The notes: generated by a model from the letters alone, not told the origin. A DNA stretch of 64,000 nucleotides from Leptospiraceae bacterium (GCA_024233835.1 JACKPC010000005.1:248001-312000), one strand, 5' to 3'; positions 50,684 through 60,604 are shown, numbered from the stretch's first letter. Numbers and translations: made by a program.

Positions 50684-51621
50684 AAGGAATACCTGAGAAG
50701 AAAAGCTCGAATAAGAAAATCTAAAGCCATAAAAATCAGGGCCGGGATTAGAAATCTTAAGAAATAACTCTCTGTAATCAGCTTCGGTTTGGATTTCACT
50801 TTATCTCTTTCTAACTTATCGATAGAATCCATAACCTCCTGAAACTCCGTCGGACCGGTAGCTCGAAAAAATAAGCCACCTGTATCATCCGAAATCTTTT
50901 TTAAGGATTCAAAATCAACCTGGTATGCACCAAATCGTGATTTTCCCACTCCTATTGTATAGATCTTAATACCGAAATGCCTGGCTGTTTCTTTAGCCGT
51001 TAAAGGATCTATTTTTCCCGTATTAGAAACACCATCCGTAATGATAAGAATCACTCTCGATTTGGCCTGAGAACGTTTTAGGCGATAAGTACTTAATAAA
51101 ATCGCGTCCCCGATAGCAGTTCCCTGTTCAACAATAGATTTCTCATTAATTTCCCGGCAGAGTTCAACCAGGGAGTCCCTATCGGAAGTCAAGGGGGATT
51201 GCAAATAAGCAGCACCGGCAAAAACCACAAGACCAATTCGGTCGTTCTTTCGTTTACGAATAAAATTCTGGATAAGACTTTTTGATACTTCGAGGCGGTT
51301 ACTCGGCAAGAAATCATTACTTCTCGCCATAGAACCCGATACATCTACTGCTATCATCATATCTATTCCCTGTCTGTCTTCCGGAAGCATTTCAATCTTT
51401 CTCCCGGGTCCGGCAAGAGCAATCAGGACAAGAAGTAAGGGAATAAAACGTAAGAAAGCGAGCCAATCAAATGAAAATCGAAAACCTATTTTTGTAGCTT
51501 CCTGGTTGCTGAGAGACAATTCTTGTCTGTTTCGGTAGATTCTAAAATAATAAAATACGATAAGATAAAGAAAAAGAGGAATTATCCCGTATAAAAAATA
51601 GGGTCTTTCAAAATAATTCAT
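50680..51621 (-). CDS. batA: Membrane VWA-domain protein BatA
   Basis: 313 residues with two N-terminal helices (about 8-26 and 55-70), a VWA domain with a complete MIDAS (AVDVSGSMARS, then ITDGVSNTG) and a C-terminal helix (FLIPALIFMALDFLIRAFLL). The acidic VWA site binds metal and partner proteins in the periplasm. Overlaps both neighbours by 4 bases, inside the moxR-DUF58-bat operon. Confidence 0.88.
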   Translation of the reverse strand: MNYFERPYFLYGIIPLFLYLIVFYYFRIYRNRQELSLSNQEATKIGFRFSFDWLAFLRFIPLLLVLIALAGPGRKIEMLPEDRQGIDMMIAVDVSGSMARSNDFLPSNRLEVSKSLIQNFIRKRKNDRIGLVVFAGAAYLQSPLTSDRDSLVELCREINEKSIVEQGTAIGDAILLSTYRLKRSQAKSRVILIITDGVSNTGKIDPLTAKETARHFGIKIYTIGVGKSRFGAYQVDFESLKKISDDTGGLFFRATGPTEFQEVMDSIDKLERDKVKSKPKLITESYFLRFLIPALIFMALDFLIRAFLLRYSL

Positions 51622-52502
51622 AGTAATAAACTATCCCAGTGTGAAAGCATGCTCTCGGCATCCTGTTTTTTTAAAATTGTATCATCCGGCATATATTTAA
51701 GAGAATCGAAAAAATTTATTATCTTTTTTATTTCTTCTGAGTTCATCCTGTATTTTCTTTTAAAAATATCTTCCATTTCATGAAACGTTAGGTGTTCTAC
51801 CTGGATCTGATATTTATTATGAATTTTCTCTTTGATAAAACCGGATAAAATGTATAGAAAATCTTTTCTATAAATAGGAGTTTCTTCAAGAAGAGACCAA
51901 ATTTTATCTTTATATAAATAGATCGGCTCGTAAATCGGAGGACTTTCTATAATGGCGTCCTTCGGGCCTGCATTATACTTCTTTGAGAAATAATAAATAA
52001 CATAAACAATAGTACCGACAAGAATTGTAGAGATCAAGAATATTAGTAAAATTCGAAGTAATACAGGTCCTCTAAAAAAAACCGGGTCTTTAATATCGAG
52101 TAGTTTCTTTTCGTCTCCCTTCAGGTTGGAATATACCTTGATTTTCGCAAACGATGGATTCCAATCTCCTTTACTATCCTGCCAGGAAAGGGGAAGAGTA
52201 AATTCTCCTTTTTGCAAGAAACGAATTCTTATTCGCAAAGAATTATTTTCTTTTGATATTTCTTCTATTTTCCCATAGGGAAGATCTGCTTTTTTATCTC
52301 CCTCTTTTCCGTATAGAAAACCTTTTTCCGGTAATTTCCAATCTTTGATATCAGTATTCTGATAATCCACCCGAAACTCGATGCTATCTCCTACATTACA
52401 TTGCTTTTCTGAAAAATATTCTTTCACTTCTGCATACAGAGATAACTTGAAAAAAAATACAAAAAGAAGAATAAAAAATTGCCTGCTAAAAATACTGAAC
52501 AT
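51618..52502 (-). CDS. Exported/membrane protein of the bat operon (DUF4381-like position)
   Basis: 294 residues. Signal-like N-terminus (1-24), an extracytoplasmic beta-rich part (about 25-145; YFSEKQCNVGDSIEFRVDYQ), one membrane helix (about 152-175) and a cytoplasmic helical tail (FLYILSGFIKEKIHNKYQIQVEHLTFHEM). In other Bat operons this slot is taken by DUF4381 or BatD-related proteins; this one has a BatD-like outer part and a DUF4381-like tail. That assignment is by topology only. Confidence 0.65.
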   Translation of the reverse strand: MFSIFSRQFFILLFVFFFKLSLYAEVKEYFSEKQCNVGDSIEFRVDYQNTDIKDWKLPEKGFLYGKEGDKKADLPYGKIEEISKENNSLRIRIRFLQKGEFTLPLSWQDSKGDWNPSFAKIKVYSNLKGDEKKLLDIKDPVFFRGPVLLRILLIFLISTILVGTIVYVIYYFSKKYNAGPKDAIIESPPIYEPIYLYKDKIWSLLEETPIYRKDFLYILSGFIKEKIHNKYQIQVEHLTFHEMEDIFKRKYRMNSEEIKKIINFFDSLKYMPDDTILKKQDAESMLSHWDSLLL

Positions 52503-52506
52503 AAAA

Positions 52507-53337
52507 CTATTTACTCATAAAATATAAAATCTCTTTGCCGAGTTCTGAATCCGTACGGAGGTGGAGCAGATTATTACGGTAAAATTGAGCCAGTAATTTT
52601 GACTCCCGATGGAAACTACTCCTATAAAAAGGACCTCCTGTCCCCTCTTCTATTCGATTTATAAAAAAATACTTAAATACCTTATCTTCTGGTTTTTCCT
52701 CACTTCTATCAGAAACTCGAATGGCGTAGAGCTCATGCAATTCCTGCAAAGGCCTGTAAAGCCCCAGGTCGGAAAGACCGGCAAAGTCACTGATGATGTA
52801 GGATACAGATTTTCTGGGCATTCTATCTTTTAATAGTTGAAAAGGAAGATGGTGAGAAGTCTTTTTATTTAAAAGGGAATAACTATAGATTTTCTTAAGT
52901 ATTTTGTATGCTTCTGTTTTTGTTTTTACATCCTTATGAATTTCTTCTACTTTATCAGAATATAATACAATATTTACCCTGTCTCCGGAATGTAGAGAAA
53001 GAAGTAAAATGAAAGCTAAGAATTGAAACCCGATAAAAAACTTATTATAGTCATTGCTACCGGAAAATAGCATGGAGGAAGATATATCCAGAAATATATT
53101 AATCAGTCTATCATTTTCCTCATGAAATACTTTTACATGAACATTGCCAGTCCTTGAGGTAACGTTCCAGTCTATGAAGCGAGTATCATCTCCGTAAGAA
53201 TATTCCCGGACATCCTTAAAATCCATACCTCTACCGATTTTGGTAGAAAGCATACCTCCGGCTTTAATGCTTCTAATTTTTTTTCGATGTTTAAATTCGA
53301 TCTGGCGAACAAGTTTTTCCAGCTCGGATAAAATCAT
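52507..53337 (-). CDS. DUF58 family protein of the bat operon
   Basis: 276 residues: ARQIEFKHRKKIRSIKAGGMLSTKIGRGMDFKDVREYSYGDDTRFIDWNVTSRTG-type N-terminus and a VWA-like remainder with DISSSMLFSG and YIISDFAGLSDL. DUF58 proteins almost always follow moxR and are thought to be matured or loaded by that ATPase. The start shares one base with the moxR stop. Confidence 0.88.
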   Translation of the reverse strand: MILSELEKLVRQIEFKHRKKIRSIKAGGMLSTKIGRGMDFKDVREYSYGDDTRFIDWNVTSRTGNVHVKVFHEENDRLINIFLDISSSMLFSGSNDYNKFFIGFQFLAFILLLSLHSGDRVNIVLYSDKVEEIHKDVKTKTEAYKILKKIYSYSLLNKKTSHHLPFQLLKDRMPRKSVSYIISDFAGLSDLGLYRPLQELHELYAIRVSDRSEEKPEDKVFKYFFINRIEEGTGGPFYRSSFHRESKLLAQFYRNNLLHLRTDSELGKEILYFMSK

Positions 53338-54335
53338 CAGGGTAACTCCGTGCTTTCCATTATAGTCTTTATAAGGGATTCAACTGTAATATCCTCCGAA
53401 ATAGCTTCAAAGGTAAGAATCAATCTGTGTCGGAAAACATCAAATACCAGGGAACGAATATCTTCTGCCGTCACAAAAGAACGACCTTCCATGAGAGCAT
53501 GTGCTCTTCCTGCTCGTAAAAGTGCCAGCGAAGCCCTCGGAGAAGCCCCATGTTTGATATAGGGTTTCAATTCTTCTATAGAAGTTGTTTCCGGTCTGGT
53601 GTTTCGGACTATTCGAATAATATAATCTTTTAGTTTTTCATCAATATGAATGGCATTTGCCTGGTTGTAAATCTGCAATAGCTCATTTGCACCCAATATT
53701 TTCTGAATCCCCTTGTCGGGTTCTCCGGAATCTCCGTGTTGGGAAAGAATAGCAAGTTCTTCCTGGAAAGAAGGATATCCTACGTTTATTTTCATCAGAA
53801 ACCTGTCCATCTGGGCTTCCGGCAACTGGTAAGTTCCTTCCTGCTCAATAGGGTTTTCGGTTGCAATTACCATGAAAGGAGTATCCAGTTTGTAGGTTGT
53901 CTCTCCTATGGTTACAATTTTTTCCCCCATACACTGCAACAAGGCAGATTGTACCTTGGCCGGTGCCCGATTGATCTCATCAGCCAGTAGGATTCCTGTA
54001 AAAATCGGACCTTTTCGGGTCTCAAAGCTGGCATTTTTAGGGTTAAAAACCACGGTTCCTATCAAATCGGAAGGAAGTAAATCAGGAGTAAATTGAATTC
54101 GATTAAAGGAGAGGTTTAGAGTTCCGGCCAGGGATTTTGCCAGGAGGGTCTTGGCGAGCCCCGGCATCCCTTCAAGAAGAATGTGCCCCTGTGAAACAAG
54201 GCCGATTAACAGCTTTCTTACGGTAGTATTCTGACCTGTAATTTCTTTTTTAAGTTCTTCGGAAACCTTATCTAATTTCTCTTTAGAGCTAAGAATCAGC
54301 TCTTCCAATTGCTTTTCTGCCATGCCCTTCATCAA
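53337..54335 (-). CDS. MoxR-family AAA+ ATPase
   Basis: 332 residues. Walker A GMPGLAKTLLAKSLAG (about 55-70), Walker B LLADEINRAPAKVQSALLQCMGE (about 117-139), ATENPIEQEGTYQLPEAQMDRFLM as sensor 1 region, and the lid with GASPRASLALLRAGRAHA. Acts as a chaperone-like ATPase for the VWA proteins encoded downstream. First gene of the bat operon and divergent from the unknown gene at 54453. Confidence 0.92.
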   Translation of the reverse strand: MMKGMAEKQLEELILSSKEKLDKVSEELKKEITGQNTTVRKLLIGLVSQGHILLEGMPGLAKTLLAKSLAGTLNLSFNRIQFTPDLLPSDLIGTVVFNPKNASFETRKGPIFTGILLADEINRAPAKVQSALLQCMGEKIVTIGETTYKLDTPFMVIATENPIEQEGTYQLPEAQMDRFLMKINVGYPSFQEELAILSQHGDSGEPDKGIQKILGANELLQIYNQANAIHIDEKLKDYIIRIVRNTRPETTSIEELKPYIKHGASPRASLALLRAGRAHALMEGRSFVTAEDIRSLVFDVFRHRLILTFEAISEDITVESLIKTIMESTELP

Positions 54336-54452
54336 AAATTAATACTGGCAATTTTTCAAGATAAAATTCAGAATTAAATGTTTGCAAAAAAAAAGCCCGG
54401 CGACATTCTTTATTCTAGAAATATAGCGAGATAACAGTTTTTACCGAATCAC

Positions 54453-55472
54453 ATGTTAGATATTATTAGAGAAATATTACCCGAATTCTGTGGATTTTAT
54501 TTCTCTTCCGTTCAGGTCTATTTTCCCAGGAAAAAAAGCCGTCTCAAAGTGCCTGAATCCACGCTTCTTCTCCTTAATTCCAATAAACCCTTTGATTATC
54601 TCCTATTTCCGCATATCGATAGGATCTGCCACAGAAAGGATAGAAAGCTTTTTTTTCCGGTTCAACACGCAAAGAAGCAATTTTTAGGATTCTACCAGAA
54701 AAAAAATCCCCGTTTTTTTTGGGATACAATCGAACAAGTCAGCCTTTTTCCGCTTATTGATACTCGCTTTGATTTCAAAACGGACTTTCATTCTTTCCTT
54801 AGCGATGAAGAAACCAAACAGGAAAGTATCAGGAGTATTTTGAAAGCTTTAGAATCCAAACAGCACCCTGTGCTATATTCCGAAGAATTCCCGGAAAAAA
54901 TTAGCAGTTTTCCTTTTATCCTTCAATCTCTATTACAGGAAAAAGAGAAATTATTGGTTCTTCAGATAAACCTGAGTTATGATTTGCTCTCGGAAAATGG
55001 GATTAAGGCCCATATTTATCCGGGCAGGCCGTTTTACATCAGGCGAGAAAACTCCAGAAGTCATATTGCACAATTACTCCTGCGGGAAAGCATTACGGGT
55101 TTTACCTTAAGTCCGGGTCATTTATTTGCCTATGGCCTTTTTTCAGAAGATATAAAAAATGGAGTTTCGAGGCATTTCTTTTTTTATAAGATGAATCGGC
55201 TGGCAAACGCTCTTTACAGGGAAAAGTTTTGTAATGTTTCAGATAAATGCCTGGAGTCCTCTTACGAAGAACTTTTTGCAGATTATATATACTTTGCTAA
55301 AAAGAATGCCTATATAGAATATAATCAAAAAAAATATTATGGAACAAATAAGTTATACGAAATATATAGTCCATTGGATAAATTAAATCTTTACTATCAG
55401 CATTATCTTGAATTAGCACCGCTGCATATATCAATGAATCACTTTTGGAGAGAAGTAGACGAACATGACTGA
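54453..55472 (+). CDS. Hypothetical protein, 339 residues
   Basis: Unrecognised. No signal peptide or clear membrane helix. The first 70 residues (FYFSSVQVYFPRKKSRLKVPES) look like a beta domain; a Phe/Tyr-rich C-terminal half contains three Cys (YREKFCNVSDKCLESSYEEL). The next gene overlaps it by 8 bases, so the two work as a pair. Confidence 0.65.
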   Translation: MLDIIREILPEFCGFYFSSVQVYFPRKKSRLKVPESTLLLLNSNKPFDYLLFPHIDRICHRKDRKLFFPVQHAKKQFLGFYQKKNPRFFWDTIEQVSLFPLIDTRFDFKTDFHSFLSDEETKQESIRSILKALESKQHPVLYSEEFPEKISSFPFILQSLLQEKEKLLVLQINLSYDLLSENGIKAHIYPGRPFYIRRENSRSHIAQLLLRESITGFTLSPGHLFAYGLFSEDIKNGVSRHFFFYKMNRLANALYREKFCNVSDKCLESSYEELFADYIYFAKKNAYIEYNQKKYYGTNKLYEIYSPLDKLNLYYQHYLELAPLHISMNHFWREVDEHD

Positions 55473-56367
55473 TGAACCTATTTTAAAAAAAGTACAGACT
55501 TATCTAAAAAATAAAGAGAAACTAAAACGCTCGATTCAAAGAATCCTTGACTTTTTGTTTCAAACAAAAATGGAAACCCTGATTCCACAGACCCGGCACC
55601 TGTTCAATAGAGAGCTTTATGAAATTTTGAAACAGGATAAAAATATTTTTCAGGCTATTGCAAAATTAGATCATGCTAATATTTTCCCCTATAGAACTCT
55701 TTCCGAGGGAATGGAAAAAGAAACGGAAAAGCAAATAGCTGAATTTATAAACTCAATAGAAGTTAAACCCTCTCGAAAACTTATTGTTGAATTCATGAGT
55801 CAGGATTCCATTAAACAGCTTTTATCAAATATTGTAGAAAGCGCTATTATTGAATTTAACAAAAAGTTTAATCCCCTTTTTGGTGCCATGCAGGCCACCG
55901 GGATGGACAGACAGATTAAAACTTTTATTAATATGTTTTTACCGGGTTTACTCCCAAAGGTAGCCGATTTCCTTTATACAACAAGTCTTGAAAGTGCAAA
56001 TAGTAATCTTGGCTATGACCTTACACTAAATTTTCTTCGTTCTCCGATTTCAGAATTAGATTTTCCTAAAGAGGAACAAATCAAAATAGCGGAAAGCAAG
56101 TTTCATCGTTTAAGAGATACCCTTTTAGAAGATGAAAAATTAAATGAAAGTCTACAGCTTTCCTATGAAAATGTAAAAGGAATGTTTTTAAAGCGTTATG
56201 GAACTATGACTCTTAGAGAATTTTTAGCTGAAGATAAAGAAGAAGAATATAGTTCCTTTAAAGAAAAGTTTTCATCCGCTCTTGCTGATATTGTCATCGA
56301 ATACCAGGAAGTCAATCAAATAGATAGGCTTTTAAGCGAGCTAATCCTCGATATAATTTCAGAGTAA
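55465..56367 (+). CDS. Hypothetical helical protein, 300 residues
   Basis: Unrecognised. Entirely helical in appearance, rich in Lys, Glu, Leu and Ile, no signal peptide. Amphipathic stretches (FINMFLPGLLPKVADFLYTT near 150-170) could associate with membrane. Overlaps the upstream unknown gene by 8 bases and ends 4 bases before a methyltransferase gene. Confidence 0.68.
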   Translation: MTDEPILKKVQTYLKNKEKLKRSIQRILDFLFQTKMETLIPQTRHLFNRELYEILKQDKNIFQAIAKLDHANIFPYRTLSEGMEKETEKQIAEFINSIEVKPSRKLIVEFMSQDSIKQLLSNIVESAIIEFNKKFNPLFGAMQATGMDRQIKTFINMFLPGLLPKVADFLYTTSLESANSNLGYDLTLNFLRSPISELDFPKEEQIKIAESKFHRLRDTLLEDEKLNESLQLSYENVKGMFLKRYGTMTLREFLAEDKEEEYSSFKEKFSSALADIVIEYQEVNQIDRLLSELILDIISE

Positions 56368-56371
56368 TAGA

Positions 56372-57010
56372 ATGTGTACGTCCTGCTTTTCGAATGCTTA
56401 CAACTTCCTGTTTTCCAGCTTCTATGATAGTTTCATGTACACGATAGAAAAAGAAATCCTTAGAGAAAAACGCCATTCTTTACTATCTGAACTAAAAGGT
56501 GATATATTAGAAATTGGAAGCGGAACAGGAATTAACTTTCGGTATTATCCGGAAGAAGCGAGAGTTTTTGCCCTGGAACCTTCCAGGCACATGTGGAAAA
56601 AAGCTACAGAAAGAATGGAAAAAGAGTCTCCGGTAGCAAAAATCCATCCAATTATTTCCGGCTTTTTTGGGGACAAACTCCCGGAAGGTTTAGAAGAGAA
56701 CAGCATGGACTACATCGTTTCTACCCTGGTTCTTTGTACGGTTCCGGACCCGGAAAATAGTATATTACAATTTAAAAAAATACTAAAACCGAAAGGAAAG
56801 TTAATTATATTAGAACACATTCGTTCTGTTGATAGTTTTACAGCTATGATTCAGGATGGTTTAAATCCGGTCTGGTCTATTGTTTCGGAAGGATGTAATT
56901 TTAATCGTCCTACGGATTTCCTCCTGAAACAATACGGTTTCGTTCCACTGATAGAAGAATATTTCTTTCACACACTTCCGTTTTACTCTGCGAGTCTGGT
57001 TATGAGCTAA
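56372..57010 (+). CDS. Class I SAM-dependent methyltransferase
   Basis: 212 residues. SAM-binding motif ILEIGSGTGINFRYYPEEARVFALEPSRHM (about 45-75), then STLVLCTVPDPENSILQFKKILKPKGKLIILEHIRS, as in UbiE/phosphatidylethanolamine-methyltransferase-like small enzymes. Residues 1-20 include two Cys (MCTSCF). Substrate unknown. Follows the unknown pair with a 4-base gap. Confidence 0.83.
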   Translation: MCTSCFSNAYNFLFSSFYDSFMYTIEKEILREKRHSLLSELKGDILEIGSGTGINFRYYPEEARVFALEPSRHMWKKATERMEKESPVAKIHPIISGFFGDKLPEGLEENSMDYIVSTLVLCTVPDPENSILQFKKILKPKGKLIILEHIRSVDSFTAMIQDGLNPVWSIVSEGCNFNRPTDFLLKQYGFVPLIEEYFFHTLPFYSASLVMS

Positions 57011-57034
57011 TTTTTTTTCGAAGGGTGTTTTATC

Positions 57035-58126
57035 ATGGTGGTTCCCTATCTCATTGTTTTTCTCGGTATATTATCCCTAATACTCCTTCTGTTAAAAAAA
57101 GAAAAAACTATCTCGGAAGCATTCATTTTTCTCCTAATATGCACTTTTATTATGCAATCCGGTTTTCATATTATTTATAATTCTCAAGCGTCACCGTATT
57201 TACTTTTATCCGGTGCTTTCCATTCTACTTATGGCCCCTTGCTCTTTCTATATATAAGAGCTAAAAAATTTTCCATAAACAAAAAAAAACTTATCTGGCA
57301 TTTTTTACCTTTTTTTATAATATTCGTATTAGAAGAAATAATAAAACAATATCAGCCTATTCCCCCTAAACTACCTGTTTATAAGCAAAATGTTCTATTT
57401 CCGAAAATTCCCATATTTCCCTTACCTGTTTTAGTATACAAAATTACGAATACAGTTTCTACCCTATTTTATATCTATTTAATTATCAAAACCTTAATTA
57501 CCACCAAAACTTTGCGTATAGGGCATAGTTATAGGTATGTAAGTGTTCTATTTTCCTTCTTTATAATAAATGCTTTACTACTCTGGTTTCCACCGGTTTC
57601 TGAAATTATCTTGATTCGTCCTCTTATTATGCTTATATTCACTCTGCTGGTTTACTATCAGGTTTTTTTGGATTTATTTGAGTCCTTCTCTTTAAAGAAT
57701 CAGCCTACTCCAGAAATTACAGAATACGAGGTCGAGAATAGAAATATTAAAAAATATAAACTTTCCGGTCTCAAAGACGATTCGAGTATGGAAATTGTTT
57801 GTAAAATTCTAAATTATATGAAAGAAGAAAAACCCTATCTTAACCCGGATTTTTCCTTAGATATTATGGCTAAAAACTTAGAGGTGCCGAAGTATCATCT
57901 CTCGCAGGTACTAAACGAAAAAATGCAAACTAATTTTTATACCTTTGTTAATGATTATAGATTAAGAGAAGTTATTCTTGAATTAGAGAAAAACCCACAT
58001 TTAAAAATCAATTTTCTTCATCTGGCATTAGAAAAAGGTTTTCCTTCCAAAGCAACTTTTAACCGTACATTTAAAAAACAAACCGGAGAAAGTCCGAGCC
58101 AATTTAAAAAAAAATTACAGATTTAG
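57035..58126 (+). CDS. Membrane-anchored AraC-family regulator
   Basis: 363 residues. The first 215 or so contain seven membrane segments, the arrangement of a 7TM sensor. The last 105 form an AraC helix-turn-helix pair (LDIMAKNLEVPKYHLSQVLNEKMQTNFYTFVNDYR, then ALEKGFPSKATFNRTFKKQTGESPSQFKKKL). A membrane-bound transcription factor is implied; such proteins are common in leptospires. The signal and targets are unknown, perhaps the hotdog-fold gene 27 bases downstream. Confidence 0.87.
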   Translation: MVVPYLIVFLGILSLILLLLKKEKTISEAFIFLLICTFIMQSGFHIIYNSQASPYLLLSGAFHSTYGPLLFLYIRAKKFSINKKKLIWHFLPFFIIFVLEEIIKQYQPIPPKLPVYKQNVLFPKIPIFPLPVLVYKITNTVSTLFYIYLIIKTLITTKTLRIGHSYRYVSVLFSFFIINALLLWFPPVSEIILIRPLIMLIFTLLVYYQVFLDLFESFSLKNQPTPEITEYEVENRNIKKYKLSGLKDDSSMEIVCKILNYMKEEKPYLNPDFSLDIMAKNLEVPKYHLSQVLNEKMQTNFYTFVNDYRLREVILELEKNPHLKINFLHLALEKGFPSKATFNRTFKKQTGESPSQFKKKLQI

Positions 58127-58153
58127 AAAATACAAAATTAATTTGGAGATACC

Positions 58154-58648
58154 ATGAATAAAAGAAGCAGTGGTTTAAATTTTGAAGTATTCCCTATGTG
58201 GAAGTTTATGGAAGAGACATTTGGTTCAGAAGCAGCTTTTGAAAACTTCGGTCCCTATAAAGGTGCCAGCGTAAAACCTAAAATACTGAATAAAAATACA
58301 GTGGAAGTGAGCATGCCTCTTGTTATATCAAATACAAACTATGTTGGTACACATTTCGGAGGTTCCCTTTACTCTATGTGTGATCCCTTTTATATGTTTA
58401 TTCTACTCTGGAATCTGGGAGAGGATTATATTGTCTGGGATAAAAGTGCAAAAATCGAATTTATTTCTCCGGGAAAAGGAACCGTCAAGGTTACTTTCTT
58501 TTTATCAGATGCAGAATTTGCAGAAATCAAAGAAATTTTAAAAAATACTAAAAAAACCACAAGATTTTATAAGACAGAAATTTACGATGAGAATGGAAAA
58601 GTAGTAGCCCGATTAGAAAAAGAGTTATACATTCGTAGGAAAAACTAA
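58154..58648 (+). CDS. DUF4442/hotdog-fold thioesterase-like protein
   Basis: 164 residues. PYKGASVKPKILNKNTVEVSMPL and NYVGTHFGGSLYSMCDPFYMFIL match DUF4442, a hotdog-fold family related to acyl-CoA thioesterases. No canonical catalytic Asp is placed with confidence. Likely acts on fatty acyl thioesters. A GGAG ribosome site precedes the ATG. Confidence 0.8.
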   Translation: MNKRSSGLNFEVFPMWKFMEETFGSEAAFENFGPYKGASVKPKILNKNTVEVSMPLVISNTNYVGTHFGGSLYSMCDPFYMFILLWNLGEDYIVWDKSAKIEFISPGKGTVKVTFFLSDAEFAEIKEILKNTKKTTRFYKTEIYDENGKVVARLEKELYIRRKN

Positions 58649-58667
58649 GAAAGGTAGGATTTCTCCC

Positions 58668-59591
58668 ATGACTAAATTAAACTTTTCCCCGGAACGCATC
58701 CTGATCGTAAGCAAAAGGACTCGTTATGAGTTAGATACCTTTCGCTATGCCGATGAAAAAGAGAGAAAGAAAATTTACAAACTAATCAAGCTTGAAGAAC
58801 GTATTATGGCTTCTCATGAAAGGCAGGTCAAAAGTCGTGAAGAAGTTCGTAACATTTTTCCTGAAATTACCCGTCTCGTTTACAGGCAGGAACTGGAAAA
58901 GTTGAACTTGAAAGAGTTTGATCTGATTATTGCCCTCGGTGGAGACAATCATTTTACCTACATAGGTCATTATTGTATTCAAAATGATATATATATCATC
59001 GGTTGTAATTCTGATACCGAAACATCTATGGGTGCCATGCTATCCTTTAGTGCAGAGACCCTCAAAGAGACCGTGCAAAATGATTGGTCGGATGTTTATG
59101 TAGAAGAATGGCCTCTTATCATTGCAAGAATTACACATCCGGATGGAAGAAAAGTGGAAACCTTCGGGACGATAAGCGAAATAACTGTTCGAAATAATAA
59201 TCCGGATCTAATTAGTAGTTACCATATTTGTTTTGATGGGATCCGAGAAAAACAGAAAAGTTCCGGCCTGCTATTCTGTACCGGAGCCGGCTCCACAGGC
59301 TGGTATCTTTCCTGTCACCAGAATGATGAAGAAACTGATCCATCTTTTCCCAAAACAGCACCCTATTTCAAAGCATATAGTAGAGAACTCAGCAAAACAG
59401 CCAGAAAAAACTACAAGCTGAATGATTTTAAAGTAGAGACCTGCTGTAAAATCATATCTGATATGGATGGAGGAATATGTGTGGATTCCTTACCGGAAAG
59501 ACGATATGATTTTCCAAGTGGCTCGATAGCCGAATTTTCTTTATCCTTTAAAAAACTAAAAGTTATCCGAAAGAAAGATCCCGATATTTAA
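58668..59591 (+). CDS. NAD kinase-like protein resembling mitochondrial NADK2
   Basis: 307 residues. The N-terminus (VSKRTRYELDTFRY near 14-27) resembles NADK2, the mitochondrial-type NAD kinase. The usual GGDGT nucleotide motif is GGDNHF (91-96): the Gly-Gly-Asp is kept, the Gly-Thr is not. NSDTE and a Gly-rich TGAGSTGWYLSC (about 204-216), typical of the family's second conserved site, are present. So NADP synthesis is plausible but the altered loop could change donor or substrate. Confidence 0.72.
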   Translation: MTKLNFSPERILIVSKRTRYELDTFRYADEKERKKIYKLIKLEERIMASHERQVKSREEVRNIFPEITRLVYRQELEKLNLKEFDLIIALGGDNHFTYIGHYCIQNDIYIIGCNSDTETSMGAMLSFSAETLKETVQNDWSDVYVEEWPLIIARITHPDGRKVETFGTISEITVRNNNPDLISSYHICFDGIREKQKSSGLLFCTGAGSTGWYLSCHQNDEETDPSFPKTAPYFKAYSRELSKTARKNYKLNDFKVETCCKIISDMDGGICVDSLPERRYDFPSGSIAEFSLSFKKLKVIRKKDPDI

Positions 59592-59606
59592 TCAGATCCG
59601 TTATTT

Positions 59607-60452
59607 ATGCAAAAAACCCTGGGGAGCTTTTTCGTATTTCTTTCTTCTTTCTTTTTTTATATGTCAACCGTAAGTATTCGTTGGGCCAGGCAAGAAGTAG
59701 TTATACATCCCGCTTTTTTTGTATTTGCCCGGTTTTTACTGGGAACTCTTGTGTTTTCAGGAATATTTCTTATAAAAAGAAAACGAATCCGCCCGGTTCA
59801 TAAAGGCTATCTTGCCGGAAGAGCCATTTTTAATACAATTGCTGTTCTCATGTTTTTTAAAGCGGTTCATGCTACAAGTTCTTCCGAAGCCAATATCTTA
59901 AACATGACTTATCCTCTCTTTATCGCAATTATTTCTTGGATATTTCTAAAGAAAGAAAGAAATTTGCATAGTTACCTTATCGTATTCCTTGCGTTTATCG
60001 GAATCTTCTTAATCGTGAATCCTTTTTCTATTCATGCGAGTTTACAAAGCTTATGGGGACTCGGTTCCGGTATTGTTGCTGCTATAGCGATAATTTTTTT
60101 AAATTTATCCCGTCAATATGATGATTCAGATACCATATTATTCTTCTTATTTTCAAGTGGTACTTTTTTTATTTTCCTTCTATACTTTTCCGTTTTTCAT
60201 ATTCCTTCCGGCAAGGAATTATATTACCTCGGTCTGTGTGCTATAAATGGTATCTTAGGACAATATTTATTAACTTTAGGATTTCGATATATCACTGCCA
60301 TTGAAGGAGGAATTATCTCTTCAACCCGAATTATATTGGCAGCTTTTCTTGGCCCAATCATTGCTCAGGATCCACCGTCCACGATAGCCGGAGTCATTGG
60401 CGCAATTTTAATTTTTCTTACAAATATATATCTTATAACAAGAAAGAAATAA
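59607..60452 (+). CDS. EamA/DMT-superfamily transporter
   Basis: 281 residues, ten membrane helices in two homologous halves, with VARFLLGTLVF-like and SSEANILNMTYPLFIAIISWIFLKKE in the first half and GLCAINGILGQYLLTLGFRYITAIEGGIISSTRIILAAFLGPI in the second. Exports or imports small metabolites of unknown identity. No recognised partner. Confidence 0.87.
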   Translation: MQKTLGSFFVFLSSFFFYMSTVSIRWARQEVVIHPAFFVFARFLLGTLVFSGIFLIKRKRIRPVHKGYLAGRAIFNTIAVLMFFKAVHATSSSEANILNMTYPLFIAIISWIFLKKERNLHSYLIVFLAFIGIFLIVNPFSIHASLQSLWGLGSGIVAAIAIIFLNLSRQYDDSDTILFFLFSSGTFFIFLLYFSVFHIPSGKELYYLGLCAINGILGQYLLTLGFRYITAIEGGIISSTRIILAAFLGPIIAQDPPSTIAGVIGAILIFLTNIYLITRKK

Positions 60453-60604
60453 TAAACAGAGATACATCCCATCGAGACAAGAAGCATTTAGCTTCACTTT
60501 TACTTATAATGCGAATCAATCTCAATATACTAATATGATATTTTTCATAGAGATTTTATAATTACTATTTGACTTTCTAAAATCATAAGTAGAAATTAGT
60601 TAGA

